Of a stretch of DNA of 39,625 nucleotides, positions 5,300 through 11,979 are shown in pieces. The notes under the pieces were generated by a model. That model made no database searches, was not told the origin of the DNA, and saw nothing but the letters and a program-made list of their open reading frames with translations. Where the stretch lies: IMG/VR virus record IMGVR_UViG_3300035689_000037, positions 1-39,625 of that record; one strand, 5' to 3'. Source of the DNA: a virus. Within the stretch, counting starts at the first letter, position 1; every line of letters starts with the position of its first letter. A program made the position numbers and the translations under genes.

Positions 5300-5719
5300 T
5301 CAGCTGTTGCTGATTGCCTTGAGAGGCGTGTATTCCTTTCGGCAGCTTTCGCACCGATTGGCCTTGCGTCCGATTTCCTGTCGGGTTCCCTCAAGGATTT
5401 CTTCGCACACATGCTTGCCGTTTGAGTTCCAGTAGCCAAGGCACTTGACCTGGGCTTTCCCCTGTGGGTTGAGGGGCTGAGGTGTAGTAGCAACCTTCTT
5501 CATTCCCTGGTACTTGGCAAGAGCCTCAATGATTTGCTGAGCCAGTTCGGCGTTGAATTCCAATTCGCTGTTTCGGAACTCCTGCAATTTCTTCAGGATG
5601 TTTCGCTTTTGCGTGAGGTTCAACGCTTTTTGGCCTCCTTCGAACAGCTTTTCGATCTGATCGATTAGCTCCTCTCGGGACACCTTTTTGGCCTGCGCCT
5701 TCTTTGTTGTCTTTTTCAT
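5300..5719 (-). CDS. Hypothetical protein with C-terminal zinc-ribbon-like domain (139 aa)
   Basis: ATG at 5719 follows AAGGAGAAACAGAA. The first 18 residues are Lys-rich; residues about 15-75 are predicted helical (VSREELIDQIEKLFEGG, AELAQQIIEALAKYQ); the C-terminal part has C-x11-C (CLGYWNSNGKHVC) and CESCRKEYTPL, enough to bind one zinc. No family recognised. It has its own type I leader and terminator and lies just downstream of the putative polymerase gene on the minus strand. Confidence 0.8.
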   Translation of the reverse strand: MKKTTKKAQAKKVSREELIDQIEKLFEGGQKALNLTQKRNILKKLQEFRNSELEFNAELAQQIIEALAKYQGMKKVATTPQPLNPQGKAQVKCLGYWNSNGKHVCEEILEGTRQEIGRKANRCESCRKEYTPLKAISNS

Positions 5720-5729
5720 TTCTGTTTCT

Positions 5730-5759
5730 CCTTACCGTTGGCCCCGATGGCCTAGGCAA
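5730..5759 (-). promoter_or_regulatory. Type I leader hairpin of the 5300-5719 gene
   Basis: Minus strand: TTGCC-TA-GGCC-ATCG-GGGCC-AAC-GGTAA-GGAG. Outer TTGCC/GGTAA pairs through a G-U; inner GGCC/GGCC. Nearly identical to the copy at 5201-5230. Confidence 0.75.
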
Positions 5760-5766
5760 AAAAGAA

Positions 5767-5802
5767 GAGCCTCTAACTACACTGGATGTGTAGCAGAGGC
5801 TC
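5767..5802 (-). terminator. Terminator of the 5848-8358 gene
   Basis: GAGCCTCT...AGAGGCTC stem extended by CTACAC/GTGTAG around a five-base loop, followed on the minus strand by TTCTTTTTT. Confidence 0.85.
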
Positions 5803-5847
5803 CTCTTGTGACATTCACCACATTAAGTGGCTACTTGATCCCTCTAA

Positions 5848-8358
5848 TTAGGGCTGACTGTTGGAACGAAACCAATCGTAGGTTCCATCCTGTACCCGTC
5901 GGAGAGCCCGGATATACCAATCTACCGGGTGCCGTTCGCTCTTCGTAGAGAACGAATACAGCCACTGGTCGTAATTGGATCGATGGCTCGCCTTCTTCTG
6001 GACAATTGCGCGTTGAGCGAGTAGTAAGATCATACGATCCGTATACTCTTCACCACGCTCATCGTCTTCATCAGACTCAGCCAACTTTCCGGAGAACCAA
6101 TTTACCCACGCTTCACTAGATTGCATCTTAATGATACGTCGATAATCGGAACGCACCTTGGCCAACTTAATGTTACCATTGGTGTATTCCTGGTTCGTAA
6201 AGTCAATGTTCGACAATACTTCAGGCATAACGATCTGACAATTAAGCCAATCCGTCATTTCCTTAATGTATTTACGAGCCATTGACTCCCTCTCCAGGTG
6301 AAGGGTCATCCACGAGGAATTTTCTGCCTCATCGGCTTGCCATCCCTGTTCCTCAATAATTGGCTTTGGCATTCGAGTATGGAACCAGAATGGATCCAGT
6401 TTGAAACTCAATTGCTGACCAAGATCGAGAAACACATCTGCCACCCATTGCTTGATGGCATTTGTGTCAGCCGTAGAGCCCTGACCTTGTTGGAGAACGT
6501 CAATGATGTTCTCGTTCAAGTCTACAAGATTCATGATCGGCTGATCAAGGAGTGCGTTCCAGATCATCTTCGGGATTACAGTCCCTCCAACGCCTGGCGG
6601 AAAACCCATTGCAGCGAGTCTGATTCTGGCTTCATCGGACAACGAAAACTCCGGTCCCAATTTGGGTGGATTCTTCATGGCCGGTAAAGTACCAATATTC
6701 AGTCTCTTCTCCAGCTTCGTAAATTGTGGAACGAACTTGGTTAGCTGTTCCAAATCTACCATTGGCGGTTCCTGGTCGTAGGCATGGAATACAGGTCCCA
6801 TGTCCTTGCCAACGGAAATCATTGACCACTCCCCGAAATCGTTCGGGTTGCGCATTATGATTGCCATTGTCTGGATTCGCCCATTCTTATGACGGACACG
6901 GCGAATATGAACCTTCACCGTATCATCTAAGTCTGGACCACCATGATTCTTTAAGTTAACCTCAAAGAATTTACCAGGTACCACGAAGCTGTGAGTCTGC
7001 TCGTGGTAGAAGGCATGGTTACCTTTGGGCATCTTGTACCCAAAGATTTCCAGTACCTCCTTTGTATAAACGTGAGCGGCATACGCCCACGGCACGGGAA
7101 ACCAGTGCCGATTCTTATCACGCCATACTTCACCCTTCACTTCGTGATTAAACTCATCCCGTCTATCGCCAAGCAATGACAGTGTGAGTCCTCTCACGGA
7201 CATGAACAAGAGGGTCTGACAGCTCAGTAGAGGTACACCAAGCCTATTAAGCTTAGCAACCGTTTCCTGAATCAGCTGGACCATTCCTCGGTTTTGACCG
7301 AACTTGTCCTCCTCATCTTCGTGAAGGAGTTCGTCGGCATTATCTGCCAACTTTTCCATCCACTCAGACCTCTTACCCTCTTTTAGGTCCTGGAAGAATT
7401 GCTCCAGGCTCTTCTGAAGAGTATCGAGTAACGTGGTTGAGTCATAAAGACCTTCCACACGCCGATAGATGGCATGGGTTTGATCGTCCGACTTTACAGG
7501 GATAGCCCCATATGTCGGTTCAATCGTCAACCACTGCCACCCAGAGGTGCGAACCTCAGTCTTAATGTTTGGCTCAAACGTACGAATGTCGAAACCGTTC
7601 ATCATTGACTTGGACACGATTACGGCATTACCCTTAATCAAGCCCAGTTCGCACATCATCCGGATCTGAACAACAGCGGTTTTACCACTGCGGATCGCCC
7701 AGATGTGACGAGCTCGCCAAGCACGCGAAGACGAAGTATTCGACTTCACGCACTTGATAGCCAATCCCTTGGAGATTGCGGTAGCACCGTCCACGTAGCT
7801 GTCGGGCATGCCCAACGCCTTATGGTCGATGACTTCCACTTTCAGAGCATTTTTGGCATCTCGATAGAGCCACATGCACGACAAGCGCACAAGCTCCACG
7901 AGACGCTTGCTCATCTTCTTCGAATTACCGATCAAAAGACCGATCTCCTTGAAAGAGGCAAGCCAGCCGTCATTGCCCTTAACTCGGACAACGTACTGCT
8001 CTGACGCCGTACTGAAGCGAATCACTTCGCTAGAGATTGGCGTGGGAAGTACCACGGGTCCATCCGACTTGATCACCGGCTTGACGCCCTTAAGCGCCTT
8101 CTCGTTGACCTTTCGGACTTCAACGCGGAATCGATCAGCAAAGAAGTGCATGAGGAATGCGGGGGCATAAGGCCCTCCCTCAAACTCTTCAAATACCTCA
8201 TCTCCTGAGAGGAGAGGTGCACCTGACACCAGCCGAAGCCAGCGACCTGTGCGCTTTACGATCCCGTGAAAGAAGCCCTGTCGGACATCCCTCTCGCGGG
8301 TTGCCGGAGTAGGTCCGGCGGCCTCGGTGCCCTGTTCAGGCTCCTTGTTATTGGGCAT
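5848..8358 (-). CDS. Putative single-subunit RNA polymerase, YonO/RdRp (double-psi barrel) type
   Basis: 836 aa from ATG 8358, which follows AAAGGAGGGCATC. Two regions match the two-barrel catalytic core of YonO- and eukaryotic-RdRp-like polymerases. Residues about 185-243 have DSYVDGATAIS, a basic stretch, then VQIRMMCELGLIKG, paralleling the DGxGxxS...AxQIR...KG barrel. Residues about 473-480 have GGPDLDDTV, at the place of the metal-binding DxDGD loop (SDLDGD in plant RdRps), with RNP at about 503-505 further on. YonO of phage SPbeta is a DNA-dependent RNA polymerase; this protein is shorter-motifed, and the exact DxDGD is altered to DLDD, so activity is uncertain. An own transcription enzyme would suit the repeated leader/terminator layout around it. 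Alternative: a degenerate relative or an unrelated enzyme. Confidence 0.55.
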   Translation of the reverse strand: MPNNKEPEQGTEAAGPTPATRERDVRQGFFHGIVKRTGRWLRLVSGAPLLSGDEVFEEFEGGPYAPAFLMHFFADRFRVEVRKVNEKALKGVKPVIKSDGPVVLPTPISSEVIRFSTASEQYVVRVKGNDGWLASFKEIGLLIGNSKKMSKRLVELVRLSCMWLYRDAKNALKVEVIDHKALGMPDSYVDGATAISKGLAIKCVKSNTSSSRAWRARHIWAIRSGKTAVVQIRMMCELGLIKGNAVIVSKSMMNGFDIRTFEPNIKTEVRTSGWQWLTIEPTYGAIPVKSDDQTHAIYRRVEGLYDSTTLLDTLQKSLEQFFQDLKEGKRSEWMEKLADNADELLHEDEEDKFGQNRGMVQLIQETVAKLNRLGVPLLSCQTLLFMSVRGLTLSLLGDRRDEFNHEVKGEVWRDKNRHWFPVPWAYAAHVYTKEVLEIFGYKMPKGNHAFYHEQTHSFVVPGKFFEVNLKNHGGPDLDDTVKVHIRRVRHKNGRIQTMAIIMRNPNDFGEWSMISVGKDMGPVFHAYDQEPPMVDLEQLTKFVPQFTKLEKRLNIGTLPAMKNPPKLGPEFSLSDEARIRLAAMGFPPGVGGTVIPKMIWNALLDQPIMNLVDLNENIIDVLQQGQGSTADTNAIKQWVADVFLDLGQQLSFKLDPFWFHTRMPKPIIEEQGWQADEAENSSWMTLHLERESMARKYIKEMTDWLNCQIVMPEVLSNIDFTNQEYTNGNIKLAKVRSDYRRIIKMQSSEAWVNWFSGKLAESDEDDERGEEYTDRMILLLAQRAIVQKKASHRSNYDQWLYSFSTKSERHPVDWYIRALRRVQDGTYDWFRSNSQP

Positions 8359-8368
8359 GATGCCCTCC

Positions 8369-8412
8369 TTTGCGCCCCCTATCTGAGGTAAGGCCGATGG
8401 CCTAGGCGCAAA
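8369..8412 (-). promoter_or_regulatory. Type I leader hairpin, long-armed variant, of the 5848-8358 gene
   Basis: Minus strand: TTGCGCC-TA-GGCC-ATC-GGCC, a 14-nt insertion, then GGCGCAA and AGGAGG. The outer stem grows to seven perfect pairs (TTGCGCC/GGCGCAA), so the change on one arm is matched on the other. Confidence 0.75.
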
Positions 8413-8455
8413 AAAGAAGTTTTAATTAATACTAAATAACTATACATAAGAGGAA

Positions 8456-8496
8456 AGTCCTCCCTAACTACGCTGGCTGCGTAGGTAGAGAGGACT
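8456..8496 (-). terminator. Terminator of the 8508-9062 gene
   Basis: AGTCCTC...GAGGACT stem, extended by CTACGC/GCGTAG around a short loop, followed by TTTCCTCTT. Between it and the next leader lies about 40 nt of AT-rich sequence (8413-8450), an insertion not seen in the other gaps. Confidence 0.7.
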
Positions 8497-8507
8497 AAAA
8501 CCTCCTG

Positions 8508-9062
8508 TCAGAACGGCTCGTCGTCCGTGTTCTGCGGAACTGGAATGTCCAACCCCAAGGCACGGTCCATGATCGCGTTCATCATGTCATCCAGTTCAAT
8601 CGGCAAGAAACCGATCATCACCTTCTGATTGATTAACACAGGCACTGTCTTCTGGTTCTTCAGAAGAAAGCTAATGCTGTAGTGCTTGGTGGCTTCCTTC
8701 ATCTCGTAGCTACCGTTTTCATGGTAGACACGAAACCAGTAACTGCGAGAGACGTTCATGAGAACGCGGTAACTGCCCTTGTCATCCCGCCAAACGCATG
8801 CGGTCTTGACAAGGTGAGCCTTTGGCTGGCCTTCGGTCTTGAACTTGACCGAGAAGAAGGGACGTCCCTTCTTGTCAACCTTGAACCCTGCAGTCTGCAC
8901 CCATGCTGAGGTGAGAAGGATAAAGAATGTCCAAAATGGATTGACCTTTTTGTAGGCCTTTTCCTGAATTCTGGCCTTCTTTCTGGCCTTCTTGATCTGA
9001 GCTTTCTGACGCTGGCGAATCTCTCGATACACCTGCTTGCGGGATTTTTCCTTGTTATCCAT
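8508..9062 (-). CDS. Hypothetical protein with hydrophobic segment and SSB-like C-terminal tip (184 aa)
   Basis: Start set at ATG 9062 (MDNKEKSRKQVY), 8 nt after AAAGGAG; an in-frame TTG at 9107 would begin inside the leader hairpin and is rejected. Residues 5-40 are strongly basic and helical, residues about 43-60 hydrophobic (PFWTFFILLTSAWVQTAGF), and the rest looks beta-rich (FFSVKFKTEG, YRVLMNVSRSYWFRVYH). The last residues, NTDDEPF, resemble the DDDIPF tip by which SSB recruits partners. Function unknown; the tail suggests binding to a host or phage replication protein. Confidence 0.75.
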   Translation of the reverse strand: MDNKEKSRKQVYREIRQRQKAQIKKARKKARIQEKAYKKVNPFWTFFILLTSAWVQTAGFKVDKKGRPFFSVKFKTEGQPKAHLVKTACVWRDDKGSYRVLMNVSRSYWFRVYHENGSYEMKEATKHYSISFLLKNQKTVPVLINQKVMIGFLPIELDDMMNAIMDRALGLDIPVPQNTDDEPF

Positions 9063-9077
9063 TGTTGTATTTCTCCT

Positions 9078-9107
9078 TTGCCTTCGACCCCGATGGTCTA
9101 TTGGCAA
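9078..9107 (-). promoter_or_regulatory. Type I leader hairpin of the 8508-9062 gene
   Basis: Minus strand: TTGCC-AATA-GACC-ATCG-GGGTC-GAA-GGCAA-AGGAG. Outer TTGCC/GGCAA; inner GACC/GGTC. Same class as 5730 with the inner pairs changed together. Confidence 0.8.
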
Positions 9108-9116
9108 AAAGGGGAA

Positions 9117-9149
9117 CCCCCTCCTACGCTGGTTGCGTAGAAGAGGGCA
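9117..9149 (-). terminator. Terminator of the 9176-9631 gene
   Basis: GCCCTCTTCTACGC paired with GCGTAGGAGGGGG around a five-base loop, then TTCCCCTTTTT on the minus strand. Leader plus terminator here (about 9072-9155) are repeated almost base for base at 11013-11097. Confidence 0.85.
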
Positions 9150-9175
9150 TACCCTTTCGCTAGCTTTACCGTGGA

Positions 9176-9631
9176 TCAGAAATCGAAGTCTTCGTCGATC
9201 TTCTTGATTTGAGCCAACTTCTCTTGCAGCTTTGCTCGAGCGTCGCTGATGACTGGTTCATTCTTCTCACTGATTGCGCCCTTTGGACGGACGTTTTCGG
9301 TGACCATATCTAACCATTCTTCCAAGCCATCGTCGTTGATCGTGACAGTGAAATACCACTCATTCTTGGCGTTCTTATTCAACACCATGAGGTTCGTGGG
9401 CATTTCCCAGATGATCACGTTTGAGTTCACCATGACCTGCTGACCCTTGTCGTTGACCATCATGGTCTTCTGTAGGGCGTCAACGACGAACTCGCGCGCG
9501 CCGTTAGGGACATCGAACCACAAGTTTACTTTCTTGCCCTTGTGTTCCCATTGCCCCTTGAGCGGGTTGAGCATAACACGGTTCTCTCCCGCGTTGATGA
9601 ACACGGCTCGAGTTTCGTTATTGTTTTCCAT
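9176..9631 (-). CDS. SSB-tail-like protein, paralogue of the 4148-4648 gene (151 aa)
   Basis: Start at ATG 9631 (MENNNETRAVFINAGENRVM) after AAAGGAGAAATACAACA; the longer TTG frame through the leader is rejected. The order VFINAGENRVMLN, VNLWFDVPNGAREFVVDAL, NDKGQQVMVN, FTVTINDDGLEEWLDMV parallels the 4148 protein (SITITDENLSEWLKQLV). The C-terminus KKIDEDFDF is acidic and Phe-terminated. A compact beta domain plus such a tail is the plan of T7 gp2.5 and bacterial SSB, but no OB-fold signature can be proven by eye. Confidence 0.75.
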   Translation of the reverse strand: MENNNETRAVFINAGENRVMLNPLKGQWEHKGKKVNLWFDVPNGAREFVVDALQKTMMVNDKGQQVMVNSNVIIWEMPTNLMVLNKNAKNEWYFTVTINDDGLEEWLDMVTENVRPKGAISEKNEPVISDARAKLQEKLAQIKKIDEDFDF

Positions 9632-9646
9632 TGTTGTATTTCTCCT

Positions 9647-9676
9647 TTGCCTTCGGCCCCGATGGCCTATCGGCAA
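9647..9676 (-). promoter_or_regulatory. Type I leader hairpin of the 9176-9631 gene
   Basis: Minus strand: TTGCC-GATA-GGCC-ATCG-GGGCC-GAA-GGCAA-AGGAG. The inner stem is GGCC/GGCC where the 9078 copy has GACC/GGTC: a paired change. Confidence 0.8.
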
Positions 9677-9683
9677 AAAGGAA

Positions 9684-9709
9684 GTCCCCAGGGATTTCTC
9701 CCTAGGGAC
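9684..9709 (-). terminator. Terminator of the 9743-9937 gene
   Basis: GTCCCTAGGGA and TCCCTGGGGAC form an 11-bp stem (one or two G-U) around GAAA, then TTCCTTTTT on the minus strand. Confidence 0.85.
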
Positions 9710-9742
9710 GACCTTTATGTGACTACTTAGTGGCTGAATATC

Positions 9743-9937
9743 TCAGCAATTCCACCAAAACTTGTAGTCTTCCCGGAACGCACTTGTGTTGCGGGAATAT
9801 CCATGTGTGATCCCATTGAGTTCGTCAATGAGACGCTCTCTGGGTCGGCACACGTGCCAAGGATCACACGTGCAGTCGGAGATGTGGCGGATTGCTTGGT
9901 CCGCTACCTCCTTCAAGTATTCAATGTATTCATCCAT
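9743..9937 (-). CDS. Hypothetical 64-aa protein
   Basis: Start at ATG 9937 (MDEYIEYLKEVADQAIRHIS), 6 nt after AAAGGAGGTGA, an unusually complete Shine-Dalgarno; the longer TTG frame begins inside that site. Residues 1-20 are an amphipathic acidic helix, followed by CTCDPWHVCRPRERLID with three closely spaced Cys (C-x-C-x5-C) that may bind metal. No family recognised. Confidence 0.7.
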   Translation of the reverse strand: MDEYIEYLKEVADQAIRHISDCTCDPWHVCRPRERLIDELNGITHGYSRNTSAFREDYKFWWNC

Positions 9938-9951
9938 GTTTTCACCTCCTT

Positions 9952-9990
9952 TCAAGAGAATGAGCTAGGGGCCTTTCCCCTATCCTCAAA
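9952..9990 (-). promoter_or_regulatory. Type II leader hairpin of the 9743-9937 gene
   Basis: Minus strand GAGGA-TAGGGG-AAAGG-CCCCTA-GCTC: stem TAGGGG/CCCCTA inside GAG/CTC, directly after the terminator T-run. Identical to the copy at 12962-13000. Confidence 0.65.
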
Positions 9991-9998
9991 AAAAGGAA

Positions 9999-10026
9999 GT
10001 TCCCGAGGACCGAAATCCCCGGGAAC
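9999..10026 (-). terminator. Terminator of the 10059-10595 gene
   Basis: GTTCCCGGGGA and TCCTCGGGAAC pair over 11 bp, followed by TTCCTTTTTTT on the minus strand. Exact copies recur at 13379, 14449 and 14937. Confidence 0.85.
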
Positions 10027-10058
10027 AAACCTTTTACTTACTTACGTTAAAAATTAAA

Positions 10059-10595
10059 TTAGTTTTCCAGATTTTCTAAATGACTTAAAACACGACCCAG
10101 CGCCCAATGGGAAACTTGGAAGTTCTCTTCAATTATTTCAATCCGGTTTGGGTCTTGGTCATTGGGATGAAACCCAACGCGAGACAAATCCCGTCCCGAC
10201 CAATTATTCATTTTGGAAACAAGATTAAGTGTTTCCTGACTTAAGGTGGAATAAACCGGCCCCAAATCTTCAATTAAAACCCCAAATGTCCAGTCTGTTT
10301 GTAAGACAGACGAAAGCGGCATTGGTCGTTCATTTTGTTCAAGAATGATGTCGTTGTAGCCAGCCCCCTGCTCATCATCTCCAATGAGAATGATTTGAAC
10401 AAAAGCTTGTTCTGGCATTGAAGCCACAGCAACATATCGTTGCAGACTTCCATCATCCAACTGAACACTGATTGACCTTACTTGACCGATTTCAATTGGT
10501 CCATTTGTAATTTCACGGATTTCAATTGGTCCATTTGCAATTTCAAAAGATTCAAGCAACTGCTTGACTCTTTTATATGGATTTTTATGTTTCAT
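10059..10595 (-). CDS. Hypothetical protein with internal duplication (178 aa)
   Basis: Start at ATG 10595 (MKHKNPYKRVKQLLESFEI) following AGGAGAAAACAGAAA; the TTG-initiated frame through the leader is rejected. Residues about 18-38 contain a tandem duplication, NGPIEIREI then NGPIEIGQV, reflected in a repeated ATTTCAATTGGTCCATTTG in the DNA (10490-10540). The rest alternates beta-like and helical stretches, with no recognised motif. Three TAAGTAAG units follow the stop on the minus strand (10033-10046) before the terminator. Confidence 0.75.
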   Translation of the reverse strand: MKHKNPYKRVKQLLESFEIANGPIEIREITNGPIEIGQVRSISVQLDDGSLQRYVAVASMPEQAFVQIILIGDDEQGAGYNDIILEQNERPMPLSSVLQTDWTFGVLIEDLGPVYSTLSQETLNLVSKMNNWSGRDLSRVGFHPNDQDPNRIEIIEENFQVSHWALGRVLSHLENLEN

Positions 10596-10610
10596 TTTCT
10601 GTTTTCTCCT

Positions 10611-10640
10611 TTGCCTTCGGCCCCGATGGCCTATCGGCAA
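10611..10640 (-). promoter_or_regulatory. Type I leader hairpin of the 10059-10595 gene
   Basis: Minus strand: TTGCC-GATA-GGCC-ATCG-GGGCC-GAA-GGCAA-AGGAG, identical to the 9647 copy over the hairpin. Confidence 0.8.
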
Positions 10641-10647
10641 AAGGGGA

Positions 10648-10681
10648 GTCCCCTGAACCCATACGAGAGGTTCAAGGGGAC
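10648..10681 (-). terminator. Terminator of the 10767-11003 gene
   Basis: GTCCCCTTGAACC pairs with GGTTCAGGGGAC apart from a single bulge; CTCCCCTTTT follows on the minus strand. It is about 85 nt after the stop codon, farther than usual. Confidence 0.75.
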
Positions 10682-10766
10682 ATCCTTCTTCATGGGGTGA
10701 CTACTCCCATGGATTGTCGTCGTCATCATTTTTCAGAGAGTACTACTCAAATGTTTCCGTATCGTC

Positions 10767-11003
10767 TCAGTCCCAGTCGAGGTCTAACGCGGAATTCGAA
10801 AGAATGTCGGAGGTTTGGTAGACAGGCCACATCTCTCCGTCAATTTCGTCCATGAATGCAATGTCAGACACATTCCGACCCCAAAAATCTTTGATTAACG
10901 CGTAGTACGCGTCTATATCGCGGTCGTATTCGAAAGTGAGCTGATATGGCTCGTGGTTCATGATGAGTTTGCACCATTCATCAATTCTGAACTTTTGTTT
11001 CAT
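10767..11003 (-). CDS. Hypothetical acidic protein (78 aa)
   Basis: Start at ATG 11003 (MKQKFRIDEWCKLIMNHEPY) after AGGAGAAAACAGAAA. The longer open frame to 11168 runs backwards through the leader and terminator and is rejected. The protein is rich in Asp and aromatic residues (FEYDRDIDAYYALIKDFWG) and ends ALDLDWD. The leader plus terminator upstream is an almost exact copy of the one at 9072-9155. No family recognised. Confidence 0.75.
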   Translation of the reverse strand: MKQKFRIDEWCKLIMNHEPYQLTFEYDRDIDAYYALIKDFWGRNVSDIAFMDEIDGEMWPVYQTSDILSNSALDLDWD

Positions 11004-11018
11004 TTTCTGTTTTCTCCT

Positions 11019-11048
11019 TTGCCTTCGACCCCGATGGTCTATTGGCAA
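11019..11048 (-). promoter_or_regulatory. Type I leader hairpin of the 10767-11003 gene
   Basis: Minus strand: TTGCC-AATA-GACC-ATCG-GGGTC-GAA-GGCAA-AGGAG; identical to 9078-9107. Confidence 0.8.
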
Positions 11049-11057
11049 AAAGGGGAA

Positions 11058-11089
11058 CCCCCTCCTACGCTGGTTGCGTAGAAGAGGGC
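11058..11089 (-). terminator. Terminator of the whiB-like gene
   Basis: Same hairpin as 9117-9149 (GCCCTCTTCTACGC with GCGTAGGAGGGGG), T-rich tail on the minus strand, 13 nt past the stop. Confidence 0.85.
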
Positions 11090-11101
11090 ATACCCTTTTT
11101 G

Positions 11102-11347
11102 TCAGCTTTGGACCTGGAGCCTGAGACTCCTGATCCTTCGGCGTCCCCTTTCGGTGGTCCCGCCCCAAACACCGAAGTGTTCATCATTTTGGAGGGCATG
11201 GTTGAGGCACTCCTCCTTGACTTGGCAGCCTCGGCAAATTGTTATTGCCTTGGCTTGTTTGGCCTGCCATCCTTTCTCGTTTGTGTTTGGGAAGAATATT
11301 GCGTGTTCTGTGACACCCTTACAGGCGCCTTGATCTTGCCATTTCAT
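11102..11347 (-). CDS. WhiB-family Fe-S transcriptional regulator (81 aa)
   Basis: ATG at 11347 lies 7 nt after AAAGGAGAA. The sequence has the complete Wbl signature: W3, C9, then FFPN (18-21), C38-x2-C41-x5-C47 and GVWGG (59-63), followed by a basic tail (ERGRRRIRSLR). The four Cys bind a [4Fe-4S] cluster, and GVWGG contacts region 4 of the primary sigma factor in the host family. Wbl proteins are restricted to Actinobacteria and their phages, where phage copies can repress host whiB genes or redirect transcription (known for mycobacteriophage TM4 WhiB). It has its own type I leader and terminator, like its neighbours. Confidence 0.93.
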   Translation of the reverse strand: MKWQDQGACKGVTEHAIFFPNTNEKGWQAKQAKAITICRGCQVKEECLNHALQNDEHFGVWGGTTERGRRRIRSLRLQVQS

Positions 11348-11360
11348 TTTGTTTTCTCCT

Positions 11361-11390
11361 TTGCCTTCGACCCCGATGGTCTATTGGCAA
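11361..11390 (-). promoter_or_regulatory. Type I leader hairpin of the whiB-like gene
   Basis: Minus strand: TTGCC-AATA-GACC-ATCG-GGGTC-GAA-GGCAA-AGGAG, directly abutting the ribosome site. Confidence 0.8.
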
Positions 11391-11396
11391 AAAAGA

Positions 11397-11419
11397 GACC
11401 TCCTTCCCAGAGGGAGACC
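11397..11419 (-). terminator. Terminator of the 11461-11928 gene
   Basis: GGTCTCC/GGAGGTC seven-bp stem with G-U pairs, then TCTTTTTT on the minus strand. A G-rich run (11426-11432) lies just upstream of it in the transcript. Confidence 0.65.
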
Positions 11420-11460
11420 GAAGCCCCCCCCTGGGATAGTGGATTAACGTGACTGATCGT

Positions 11461-11928
11461 CTATTTGAGACGATTGGCTTCTATGACTAACAAAATATCT
11501 GTTAATGTACGAAGCCCCTGCTCCCATAGGCCCTCTGCGATGAGAGCTGTGGGTTGAGTGCCCCTGACACCCTTACCGATCTTCATGCCGTCAGAAACGG
11601 TTTCAACCTCTTTAAAGATCAGCAGTTCGCCTGAACTAAAACTCTCTTCGTTGACTTGTGTTACCGACCAGCGGTATCCACGAGTGCGAACGTAGTAGTT
11701 CTCGTTCGGGTTCTCCCTGCTCTGCAGAAAGAACTGGGTCGGGACAAGAAAGGTGACTACATTGATGTAGTAGCCATGATCTTTGCAGATCTGGTCTACT
11801 TCACCAACGAAGAAGTCAACTTCCGTAAAGGGAGGATGAAAATCGTATCCATCCTCTTTATACTTCGGTTGAAGAGGTTGGATTTTACTCCAATTCTCCT
11901 TCCGCTCCTTTCTCTTGCGTTTTGCCAT
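11461..11928 (-). CDS. Hypothetical 155-aa protein
   Basis: ATG at 11928 (MAKRKRKERKENWSKIQ) after AAGGAGGAAACAGAAA. A very basic first 15 residues is followed by an aromatic-rich alpha/beta region (DGYDFHPPFTEVDFFVGEVDQI, TRGYRWSVTQVNEESF) and a C-terminal helix (LWEQGLRTLTDILLVIEANRLK). No recognised family. Flanked by its own leader and terminator. Confidence 0.78.
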   Translation of the reverse strand: MAKRKRKERKENWSKIQPLQPKYKEDGYDFHPPFTEVDFFVGEVDQICKDHGYYINVVTFLVPTQFFLQSRENPNENYYVRTRGYRWSVTQVNEESFSSGELLIFKEVETVSDGMKIGKGVRGTQPTALIAEGLWEQGLRTLTDILLVIEANRLK

Positions 11929-11942
11929 TTTCTGTTTCCTCC

Positions 11943-11972
11943 TTGCCTTCGACCCCGATGGTCTATTGGCAA
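11943..11972 (-). promoter_or_regulatory. Type I leader hairpin of the 11461-11928 gene
   Basis: Minus strand: TTGCC-AATA-GACC-ATCG-GGGTC-GAA-GGCAA-GGAGG. Confidence 0.8.
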
Positions 11973-11979
11973 AAAGGAA

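Noticed and set aside
9063-9107. TTG-initiated N-terminal extensions (MPIDHRGRRQRR and similar) on the genes at 8508, 9176, 10059 and 10767
   Set aside because: The extension is the leader hairpin itself read in frame, and its RR codons are the Shine-Dalgarno of the proper ATG. The in-frame match recurs in four genes only because the leader is copied; other leader-bearing genes are out of frame.
10695-10740. Acidic reading frame ending DDDDNPWE on the minus strand
   Set aside because: It is enclosed between two stops without a start codon; at most a remnant of a former C-terminal tail.
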